Shown here: piece after piece, positions 1 to 5,277 of the stretch
How positions within the stretch are numbered: position 1 is the first letter of the stretch
How the letters are laid out: each line of letters begins with the position of its first letter
DNA from: DATJWY01 sp035500775
GTDB taxonomy: Bacteria; Pseudomonadota; Alphaproteobacteria; Acetobacterales; Acetobacteraceae
Length of the DNA: 6,050 nt
Direction of reading: 5' to 3'
Assembly (NCBI GenBank): GCA_035500775.1
Contig: DATJWY010000288.1
Coordinates: 1 to 6,050, forward strand
The notes under the pieces: generated by a model
Database searches by the model: none
Seen by the model: only the letters and a program-made list of their open reading frames with translations
Told to the model about the DNA's origin: nothing
Program-made: the position numbers and the translations under genes

Positions 1-22
1 ACTCTCGATCCAGGGGCCGCAG

Positions 23-241
23 TTGTACATTTGTCTGTGTAACGCCATCAGTGAATCGCAAATCGCCGAGGCCGCGGCCGGGGGAGCGTCCCGCCCGCGC
101 GAGATTTACGCGGCCTGCGGCTGCAGGGCACAGTGCGGCACCTGCACCCGGACGATCATGGGCCTGCTGCGCAAGCTCCTGCCGGATGCGGAGAAGGGAG
201 GGGGGATGGACCTCGGAGATATGGTTGCCAGCGAAGGATGA
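23..241 (+). CDS. bfd: Bacterioferritin-associated ferredoxin, [2Fe-2S] BFD-like
   Basis: This 72-residue protein begins MYICLCN, close to the E. coli Bfd start. It carries the family cysteine pattern C4-x-C6 near the N terminus and C38-x-x-C41 in the sequence QCGTC, which together ligate one [2Fe-2S] cluster. Two further cysteines, C32 and C34, sit just before the second pair. In characterised systems Bfd docks on bacterioferritin and delivers electrons through the haem, so that stored ferric iron is released as Fe2+ in the cytoplasm. The start is a TTG at 23, chosen because AGGGG at 12-16 lies 6 nt upstream and the first residues match the family exactly. The length is normal (E. coli 64 aa), with a glycine-rich tail. 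The stop lies 48 nt before bfr on the same strand, which supports a bfd-bfr operon. Only 22 nt upstream are visible, so its promoter cannot be assessed. Confidence 0.93.
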   Translation: MYICLCNAISESQIAEAAAGGASRPREIYAACGCRAQCGTCTRTIMGLLRKLLPDAEKGGGMDLGDMVASEG

Positions 242-289
242 GGGGCGCATCGTTGGCGGTCGCCGCCACAGATCGAGGAGACCCCGACC

Positions 290-775
290 GTGAAGGCCGA
301 CCCCAAGGTTATCGAGTACCTCAACACCCAGCTCACCAACGAGCTGACGGCGATTAATCAATACTTTCTCCACGCGCGCACGCTCCGGCACTGGGGCGTC
401 ACACGCCTCGGAAAGCACGAGTACGACGAATCGATCGAGGAGATGCGGCACGCGGACTGGCTGATCGAGCGCATCCTGTTCCTTGACGGGCTTCCGAACG
501 TCCAGCGGCTCAATCAGGTCCTCGTCGGTCAATCCGTCGAGGAGATCCTCAAGGCCGACCTTACGCTTGAGGAGAAAGCCATGCAGGATCTGCGCGAAGG
601 CATCGCCTACTGCGAGTCCGTGCGTGATTACATCTCGCGCGACCTTCTGCGCCGCATCCTGGACAACGAGGAAGAGCACATCGATTTCCTGGAACGGCAG
701 TTCGACCTCATCCGGCAGATCGGCATCGAGCGCTACATCCACCTCAACGCCGCGCCGGCGCCTGATCAGGAATAA
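290..775 (+). CDS. bfr: Bacterioferritin, haem-containing ferroxidase and iron store
   Basis: This 161-residue protein aligns along its whole length with E. coli Bfr (158 aa). All six dinuclear ferroxidase ligands are present at the family positions: E18, E51, H54, E94, E127 and H130. The haem-bridging methionine is M52, in EEMRHAD. Bfr assembles as a 24-subunit cytoplasmic shell with haem b between subunit pairs, oxidises Fe2+ with O2 or H2O2 and stores the ferric mineral. Because both the ferroxidase ligands and the haem methionine are intact, this subunit should be catalytically competent, unlike the split alpha/beta Bfr pairs of some bacteria. The start is a GTG at 290, preceded by GAGGAG at 275-280 with a 9-nt spacer; the following KADPKVIEYLN matches the family N terminus. 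It follows bfd by 48 nt and is probably co-transcribed with it. Downstream lies a palindromic repeat that may end the transcript. Confidence 0.97.
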   Translation: MKADPKVIEYLNTQLTNELTAINQYFLHARTLRHWGVTRLGKHEYDESIEEMRHADWLIERILFLDGLPNVQRLNQVLVGQSVEEILKADLTLEEKAMQDLREGIAYCESVRDYISRDLLRRILDNEEEHIDFLERQFDLIRQIGIERYIHLNAAPAPDQE

Positions 776-800
776 TACAACCGCTCGCCTTACGCGCGGA

Positions 801-953
801 CCTGTTCGGAAGGCCAGGGCGCCCCCTCCGTGGTCATTCCGCCCCTGGCCCCCACCGGGACCTTGAGGCCAACTATTTGATTCCCCTAAAATAAGGGGGT
901 CTGGGGCCGTACGGCCCCAGCGGGTCCAGGGCGGAGCCCTGGCCTTCCCTGTT
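801..953. repeat. Composite GC-rich palindromic element after bfr (copies C and A)
   Basis: Two head-on copies of an intergenic palindrome lie here. The outer ends form a perfect 13-bp inverted repeat, GGAAGGCCAGGGC at 808-820 and its complement at 936-948. The left unit (C, minus orientation) has arms CCAGGG 814-819 and CCCTGG 843-848. The right unit (A, plus orientation) has a perfect 20-bp palindrome at 901-920 (CTGGGGCCGT and its complement), followed by the hairpin CCAGGGC-GGA-GCCCTGG at 926-942. The hexamer CCTGTT occurs on both flanks (801-806 and 948-953), a possible target duplication, although one base separates the left copy from the inverted repeat. The element starts 25 nt after the bfr stop, so its hairpins may also help end bfr transcripts; only a weak T-rich tail (CCTTCCCTGTTTT) follows. 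Confidence 0.75.
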
Positions 954-984
954 TTCCTCTTTCCCTAAACGAGACACGACCAAC

Positions 985-1014
985 ATCAGCCAGGCCGGGC
1001 GCGGTCTGGCTGAT
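985..1014. other. Strong hairpin between bfr and mbfA
   Basis: ATCAGCCAG at 985-993 is exactly complementary to CTGGCTGAT at 1006-1014. The pairing can continue inward through GCC/GGT (994-996 with 1003-1005, including one G-T pair), leaving the 6-nt loop GGGCGC. It differs in sequence from the GC palindrome family beside it. The following bases TTGCGTTTG are not a good U-tract, so it is at best a weak terminator on the + strand. It might instead be a leader structure or a protein-binding palindrome upstream of mbfA. The structure is read directly from the sequence; its role is unknown. Confidence 0.5.
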
Positions 1015-1064
1015 TGCGTTTGCGGGCACGCCATCGCCTGAGCCGGTAGGCGTGGAAGTAACAA

Positions 1065-1079
1065 TGCAAATGATTGGCA
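1065..1079. promoter_or_regulatory. Fur/Mur-like 7-1-7 inverted repeat upstream of mbfA
   Basis: TGCAAAT-G-ATTGGCA is a 7-1-7 inverted repeat with six of seven positions paired. Its shape and its TGCAAAT half-site resemble operators of the Fur family (Fur/Mur) in alphaproteobacteria. It lies 131 nt upstream of the chosen mbfA ATG and about 83 nt upstream of a candidate -10 box, so it could bind an activator or be a distal operator. Iron-responsive control would suit an iron exporter. No typical Irr box (TTTAGAA paired with TTCTAAA) is visible. The regulator is inferred from the motif only. Confidence 0.4.
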
Positions 1080-1161
1080 ATTCTGTTCCGCATCCAGGGT
1101 GCGTTTGTTTGAACGTTATGCGTCTCGTTGCGTTAAGCGGATGAGAATTGATTGCAGTTAC

Positions 1162-1167
1162 TATTAT
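1162..1167 (+). promoter_or_regulatory. Candidate -10 box of mbfA (TATTAT)
   Basis: TATTAT differs at one position from TATAAT and lies in the only AT-rich stretch before mbfA. Transcription from about 1174 would give a leader of about 36 nt containing the ribosome-binding site GAGG at 1201-1204. No clear -35 hexamer is seen at 16-18 nt, so the promoter may need an activator or use a non-consensus -35. The segment TGAGAATTGATTGCA at 1142-1156, immediately upstream, looks loosely like another Fur-family half-site arrangement but pairs at only three of seven positions. Confidence 0.35.
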
Positions 1168-1209
1168 TCCCCTTGACGCTTGGCGGCGTTCCCTCAGATA
1201 GAGGCGCCC

Positions 1210-2166
1210 ATGCGCAATTTCTCCGAACTCAACGAGCGTGAGATCCTGGCTCTCTCCATCGCCAACGAGGAAGAGGATGGCCGCATCTATGCCGACATCG
1301 CCGACGGCCTGACGGAGAATTATCCGGACACCGCCCGCATCTTCCTCGACATAGCGAAGGAGGAGGGCGAGCACCGGAAATGGCTGATCGACCTCTACGT
1401 CCAGAAATTCGGTCAGCACATCCCGCTGATCCGGCGCCAGGATGTGCGGGGCTTCATCCAGCATAAGCCGGTCTGGCAGTTGCGCCCGCTGCGCATCGAG
1501 GCGGTGCGCACCTTGGCCGAGGACATGGAGGCGGAAACCGCCCGCTTCTATCGCGCCGCCGCCGCCAGCAGCACCGATGCCGCCATCCGCAAGCTGCTCG
1601 GGACCCTCGCCGAAAAGGAAGTGCAGCATCGCCGCGAGGCGCAGAGCATCGAGCAGCAGCATCTGGCCGGCGGCAGGCGCGAGGCGGAGGATGAGCACGC
1701 GGCCCGCCGTTTCGTGCTGCAGGTGGTGCAGCCGGGTCTGGTCGGGCTGATGGATGGCTCGGTTTCAACCCTCGCGCCGGTCTTCGCCGCCGCCTTCGCC
1801 ATGCATTCCTCCTGGAATGCGTTTGTGGTCGGGCTCGCGGCCTCGGTGGGCGCGGGCATCTCCATGGGCTTCGCCGAGGCGCTGTCGGATGACGGCAAGC
1901 TTTCCGGCCGCGGCACGCCGCTGCTGCGCGGCCTGATCTGCGGGCTGATGACCGTGCTCGGCGGCATTGGCCATACCCTGCCGTTCCTGATCGGCGATTT
2001 CTGGACGGCGACCTCGGTCGCCGCCGTCATCGTGGTGCTGGAGCTGGCGGCGATTACCTGGATCCGCGCGCGCTACATGGAGACCCCGGTGTTCTCGGCG
2101 GCGATGCAGGTGGCCTTCGGCGGTGCCCTGGTGTTCGCGACCGGGGTGCTGATCGGCAGTTCCTGA
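1210..2166 (+). CDS. mbfA: MbfA-type membrane ferritin: ferritin-like domain fused to VIT1-like iron exporter
   Basis: The protein has 318 residues from the chosen ATG and two parts. Residues 5-150 form a soluble ferritin/rubrerythrin-like four-helix domain with carboxylate and histidine ligands expected of a di-iron site: E20 in NEEED, E52-x-x-H55 in KEEGEH, E104/E107/E109, and E135/E137 with H140 in AEKEVQH. Residues 168-318 form a VIT1/CCC1-like membrane domain with about five hydrophobic helices (near 170-198, 203-221, 238-262, 265-285 and 294-315) and the typical VQPGLVGLMDGSVSTLAPVF opening. This architecture matches MbfA of Bradyrhizobium and Agrobacterium, described as an inner-membrane exporter that lowers cytoplasmic iron and protects against peroxide. 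ATG 1210 is preferred because GAGG at 1201-1204 lies 5 nt upstream; an in-frame TTG at 1180 would add ten residues. The gene follows bfd-bfr on the same strand after 434 nt and probably has its own promoter. It converges on the next gene. Confidence 0.9.
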   Translation: MRNFSELNEREILALSIANEEEDGRIYADIADGLTENYPDTARIFLDIAKEEGEHRKWLIDLYVQKFGQHIPLIRRQDVRGFIQHKPVWQLRPLRIEAVRTLAEDMEAETARFYRAAAASSTDAAIRKLLGTLAEKEVQHRREAQSIEQQHLAGGRREAEDEHAARRFVLQVVQPGLVGLMDGSVSTLAPVFAAAFAMHSSWNAFVVGLAASVGAGISMGFAEALSDDGKLSGRGTPLLRGLICGLMTVLGGIGHTLPFLIGDFWTATSVAAVIVVLELAAITWIRARYMETPVFSAAMQVAFGGALVFATGVLIGSS

Positions 2167-2177
2167 GCGTCAAGTAA

Positions 2178-2290
2178 CGGGGGGCCGGGGCCTCAAGGCC
2201 CCGGCGGGTCCAGGGCGGAGTGGCCCAAGGTTCCATCGGCCGGAAAACGGCGGGTGGAATGGCCACGGAGGGAGCGCCCTGGCCTTGCTG
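2178..2290. repeat. GC-rich palindromic element between convergent genes (copy B)
   Basis: The left part holds a 10-bp stem with a 2-nt gap: GCCGGGGCCT 2184-2193 and AGGCCCCGGC 2196-2205. Then CCAGGGC at 2210-2216 pairs with GCCCTGG at 2276-2282 around a 59-nt interior that is itself nested: GTGGCC 2220-2225 with GGCCAC 2261-2266, TTCCA 2231-2235 with TGGAA 2255-2259, and GCCG 2239-2242 with CGGC 2248-2251 around GAAAA. The inner text GGAATGGCCACGGAGGGAGC recurs with two changes, in reverse complement, in the copy at 808-848. It spans nearly all of the 127 nt between the stop codons of mbfA and the transporter, so it may act as a bidirectional terminator. Confidence 0.75.
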
Positions 2291-2293
2291 AAC

Positions 2294-3877
2294 CTACCGC
2301 ACCCTTCCCAACGAAGCCCCAAAACTCCAGAGCGCATCCCCCGCGATCGACCCGGCGGCGAACACTTCCATATCCCCACGCCCCCGCTCTCCGGCGCGCC
2401 AGAGCCAGAGCGCCCGCCCGAGCAGCCCCGCCAGCACCGCCCATCCGGCGATCGGCGATTTCAGCAACAGCCCGGTCGCGAACAGCACCCCGAGCTGCCG
2501 CCGCGACCCGCCGAGCGCCTGCAACAGAGCGCCGGGGATGGCCCAGAGCAGCAACGACCGCGCCACCTCCGGGCTTGCCCCGGCGCGGATGGCGGCGACG
2601 AACACATGGTCCACCGGCGCCACCTGGCCGCGCGCGAAATAGACCGGGTGGGCGACCAGCACCACGAGCGCGGCGATGCCGAGGGCATAGAGCGCGGCGT
2701 AAAGCTGCTGCCGCCGGCCGTCGCGCTCGAAGGCGGGATCGGCGCCGTGGCCGCGCAGGATGAAGCCGGCCTTGAGGTCGCAGCCCATATCGGCGAAGGC
2801 GGGGCCGGTGGAGGCCGAGAACCCGACCAGCAGCGCCAGCGCCCCGGGCGGGAAGCCGGCGAGGATGCCGAGTACCAGCGTAACCACCGCCACCGCGAAG
2901 GCGGGGAACCAGCCGGAATGCATCCCGGCGAGGCCGACGATCAGCTCATGCAGCAGCGCGGCGAAGGCGGCATAGGCGATGAAGCCGAGCAGCGCGCCGG
3001 GGGACATCTCGGCCCATAACCCGCCGGCGGCGGCGATGATCGCCGCGATCAGCAGATAGAGCAGGGCGCCCGCCCCAAGCGTGCGGCGGAGCGCGCGCGG
3101 CGCGACCGTATCCACCTCGTTCCCGGGCGGCGCGGCGCGCAGCAGGCTCGCCACCACCTGCGCGAGCGCGGTCAGCCCCGCCCCGAGCATCATGCCTTGC
3201 GGGATATGGGTCTGGCCGAGATCGCCGCCCGGGATGAGCGCGGCGAGGGCCGGGTGATCGAGCAGCGGGACGGAATAGCCCCGCAGCAACAGCCCGGCGG
3301 CGAACATGCCGAGCGCCGCCGCGTTGCCGATGAAGGCGACGCCGAACCCCGCCATCGGCACTCCGGCGACCGAACCCGCCACCCCGGCGAGCAGCCCTGC
3401 ACCCAGCACCGCCGCGCGGCGCCCGCCCTGGTCACCGGCGCGGATCGCCTCCGCCGCGGCGACGCCGGGCGGCCAGGCGCCCTCGGCCGGAAACACCGAG
3501 GAGCCGAACATGCGGTAGAGCAGCGTCGCGTCCAGCAGCATCGCGAGCGTCGCGCCGGCGAACATCGGCGCCACCAGATCGCCGCGCCCGAGCAGGAACG
3601 GGATGCCGATTGGCAGCAGCAGGCTGTTGGCCGCACCGAAGGTGGAAGCGGAGATCGCGCTCTGTGCCAGGTTCTGGACGTGGATCGAGCGATAGACGCG
3701 GAAGCGGGGGAGGGGTACCCGCCCGAGCGCCATGCCGGCGAGCGCGCCGATCAGCGCCGTGTTGGTGGTGATGCCGAGCCGGATCAGGATCTGCATGCCA
3801 ACGATGGCGCCGAGCACGCAGAGCGGGGTGATCAGCAGCAGGTTGGCGGCGCTGAAGAAGCGCGGATGCGCGGACAT
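2294..3877 (-). CDS. OPT/YSL-family membrane transporter
   Basis: This 527-residue protein is hydrophobic almost throughout, with many predicted membrane helices from residue 10 onward. Several segments look like the oligopeptide transporter (OPT/YSL) superfamily: FPAEGAWPPGVAAAEAIRAG (129-148), the counterpart of the family's FPEGxACAEVLKAG element; GPAFADMGCDLKAGFILRG (358-376), resembling the mQDLKTGyllG motif; LLKSPIAGWAVLAGLLGRAL (471-490); and AAGSIAGDALWSFG (507-520). OPT members import oligopeptides, while the YSL branch moves metal-chelator complexes, usually with protons. The substrate cannot be read here; the iron genes next door make a metal chelate possible, but that is inference. 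The start is the ATG at 3877, though no Shine-Dalgarno sequence is visible (CCGGCACAAA precedes it). The stop is TAG at 2296-2294. A palindromic repeat lies 13 nt upstream of the start and another reaches the stop. The gene lies downstream of cbpA-cbpM on the same strand. Confidence 0.75.
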   Translation of the reverse strand: MSAHPRFFSAANLLLITPLCVLGAIVGMQILIRLGITTNTALIGALAGMALGRVPLPRFRVYRSIHVQNLAQSAISASTFGAANSLLLPIGIPFLLGRGDLVAPMFAGATLAMLLDATLLYRMFGSSVFPAEGAWPPGVAAAEAIRAGDQGGRRAAVLGAGLLAGVAGSVAGVPMAGFGVAFIGNAAALGMFAAGLLLRGYSVPLLDHPALAALIPGGDLGQTHIPQGMMLGAGLTALAQVVASLLRAAPPGNEVDTVAPRALRRTLGAGALLYLLIAAIIAAAGGLWAEMSPGALLGFIAYAAFAALLHELIVGLAGMHSGWFPAFAVAVVTLVLGILAGFPPGALALLVGFSASTGPAFADMGCDLKAGFILRGHGADPAFERDGRRQQLYAALYALGIAALVVLVAHPVYFARGQVAPVDHVFVAAIRAGASPEVARSLLLWAIPGALLQALGGSRRQLGVLFATGLLLKSPIAGWAVLAGLLGRALWLWRAGERGRGDMEVFAAGSIAGDALWSFGASLGRVR

Positions 3878-3884
3878 TTTGTGC

Positions 3885-3998
3885 CGGGGTCCGGGGGGCG
3901 GCGCGCCCCCCGGCGGGGTTTGGGGCGGAGCCCCAAGGCTGGAACGATTTAAGGCCAGGGGCGCCGCCCCTGGACCCCGCCAAAGGCGTGGCCTTTGG
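3885..3998. repeat. GC-rich palindromic element upstream of the transporter (copy D)
   Basis: Four hairpins lie in a row. D1 is CCGGGGGGCG 3891-3900 with CGCCCCCCGG 3904-3913. D2 is TTGGGGC-GGA-GCCCCAA at 3920-3936. D3 is CCAGGGGC 3955-3962 with GCCCCTGG 3966-3973. D4 is CCAAAGGC-GTG-GCCTTTGG at 3980-3998. The outer sequences CGGGGTCC 3885-3892 and GGACCCCG 3972-3979 are inverted repeats that enclose D1-D3. D2 keeps the GGA loop and the stem length of the post-bfr hairpin (926-942) but with paired substitutions. On the minus strand these hairpins follow the cbpM stop and directly precede the transporter start, so they could terminate cbpAM transcripts and shape the transporter leader. Confidence 0.75.
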
Positions 3999-4003
3999 AA
4001 TCC

Positions 4004-4345
4004 TTACGCATTTTGCCTATCCTCAGCGGCCTTCCGCTCTGCGGCGAGGCGTTGCAGCGCCGCATCCACTCCCTGCGCGCCGACCGCCTCGCAGAGCAGG
4101 CGCAGTTGCCGCCGCGTGTCGTAGAGCTGATCGAGCAGGGAGAGCACCACCGGCATGGCGCTGTCGCTGATCTCCATCTCGCCGCGCAGGTCGAGGATCA
4201 GGCGGATGCGGGCGATGTCGATCTCCCGGAACACGGGCTCGCCGCCGCTCCGCTGCGGGCGCACCCAGTCCTGGGCGAGGAAATGCTCAAGATCGGCCCG
4301 GCCGAGGCCGGAGACGATCGTACAGACGCTTTCCAGGGTGATCAT
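4004..4345 (-). CDS. cbpM: Chaperone modulator CbpM (MerR-like fold)
   Basis: This 113-residue protein resembles E. coli CbpM (101 aa), the specific partner that binds the J-domain of CbpA and inhibits its co-chaperone and DNA-binding activities. The N-terminal half is a MerR-type winged-helix-like segment: a short helix pair (residues 4-26), then DWVRP (26-30), a PVFRE wing (37-41) and DIARIRLILDLRGEMEIS (43-60). Residues about 66-105 form a heptad-like amphipathic helix, expected as a coiled coil. Its ATG overlaps the cbpA stop as ATGA, so the two are translationally coupled. GGAAG upstream of the ATG serves as a plausible ribosome-binding site. The charged tail AAERKAAEDRQNA is a little longer than in E. 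coli. The position directly after cbpA strongly supports the call. Confidence 0.85.
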   Translation of the reverse strand: MITLESVCTIVSGLGRADLEHFLAQDWVRPQRSGGEPVFREIDIARIRLILDLRGEMEISDSAMPVVLSLLDQLYDTRRQLRLLCEAVGAQGVDAALQRLAAERKAAEDRQNA

Positions 4346-5277
4346 CGCTCTTCCACCATCGCGCGGCGGGGATCGGCGGGCTCGGCGGGCTCCCAGGTCT
4401 TGAGGAATTCCTCCAGCGCCGCGTCCGGCTTGCCGAGCACGACCTTGAGGGTGGCGAACATATCGCCCGCCGGGTGGTTGCCATGCGCCGGCACGCCGCG
4501 GCCGCGCAGGCGGAGGCGGGCGCCGGTATCCGAATGCGGCGGCACTGAGAGGTTCACCGTGCCGCCAGGCGTCGGCACGGCGATCTTGGCCCCGAGCACC
4601 GCTTCCTTGAGCGTTACCGGCACCTCGGCATGGATGTCGTCGCCCTCGCGGCGGAAGAAGGCGTGCTCGGCGACGCTGACCTCGATCAGCGCGTCCCCGG
4701 CCGGGCCGCCGCCATGGCCGGGGCTGCCCTTGCCGCGCAGGCGGAGCACCTGGCCGTCGCGCAGGCCGGGCGGGATGGTGACGTCGAGCGTGTGTCCGTC
4801 CGGCAGGGTCAGGCGCTTCTGCGCGCCGTTCACCGCATCGAGAAAGGAGACGGTGAGCTGATAATGCTGGTCGCGCCCGCGCGCCGGACCGCCACCACCG
4901 CCGCCTCGGGCGCGGAAGAAGCCGCCGAGGATGTCGCCGAGATCGTCATCGCTGAATCCGCCCTCACCGCCGCCGAAGCCATGCCCGGACTGGCGGGCGC
5001 CCTGATCGGCGTCGGCAAAGCCGCGATAGAAATGCCGATCCGGCCGTTCCTGGCCGGCGGCGTCGATCTCGCCGCGGTCGAAGCGGGCGCGCTTCTCGGG
5101 ATCGGACAGGAAATCGTAGGCGGTGCCGATCGCCTTGAAGCGATCCTCCGCTTCCTTGTTACCCGGATTGAGGTCCGGGTGATGCTTCTTGGCCAGCGCC
5201 CGATAGGCGCGTCGGATTTCGTCGGCGCTGGCCGTCCGGCTGACACCGAGGAGTTCGTAGGGGTCGCTCTCCGCCAT
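4342..5277 (-). CDS. cbpA: CbpA-type DnaJ-like co-chaperone / curved DNA-binding protein
   Basis: This 311-residue J-domain protein (E. coli CbpA 306 aa) has an N-terminal J-domain at residues 5-70 (DPYELLGVSRTASADEIRRA) with the HPD triad at 33-35, which stimulates the ATPase of DnaK. A Gly/Phe-rich linker covers about 84-133, including FGGGEGGF and a GGGGGG run. Two beta-sandwich client-binding domains follow (about 136-220 and 221-290), with the family sequences IPPGLRDGQVLRLRGKG and PTPGGTVNLSVPPHSDTGARLRLRGRG. The CxxCxGxG zinc-finger repeats of true DnaJ are absent, so this is a class B protein of the CbpA type. The adjacent cbpM supports this name. ATG 5277 is chosen because it gives the standard J-domain start; no clear Shine-Dalgarno sequence precedes it (CACTCACTCC), so initiation may be weak or leaderless. 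The start could shift by a few codons, but the domain call would not change. Confidence 0.93.
   Translation of the reverse strand: MAESDPYELLGVSRTASADEIRRAYRALAKKHHPDLNPGNKEAEDRFKAIGTAYDFLSDPEKRARFDRGEIDAAGQERPDRHFYRGFADADQGARQSGHGFGGGEGGFSDDDLGDILGGFFRARGGGGGGPARGRDQHYQLTVSFLDAVNGAQKRLTLPDGHTLDVTIPPGLRDGQVLRLRGKGSPGHGGGPAGDALIEVSVAEHAFFRREGDDIHAEVPVTLKEAVLGAKIAVPTPGGTVNLSVPPHSDTGARLRLRGRGVPAHGNHPAGDMFATLKVVLGKPDAALEEFLKTWEPAEPADPRRAMVEER

Noticed and set aside
1120..1200. Irr box (TTTAGAA paired with TTCTAAA) near the mbfA promoter
   Set aside because: The AT-rich segment contains GAGAATTGATT but no paired TTCTAAA-like half, so an Irr site is not supported.
886..1698. A 270-codon open frame on the minus strand across the start of mbfA
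   Set aside because: It is antisense to the well-supported mbfA ferritin-like domain, runs through repeat elements at its end and has no recognisable domain.
2285..3952. Long + strand open frames (2285-3019 and 3197-3952) opposite the transporter
   Set aside because: They are Arg/Gly/Glu-rich antisense translations of a GC-rich membrane protein gene; no family resemblance and no ribosome-binding sites.
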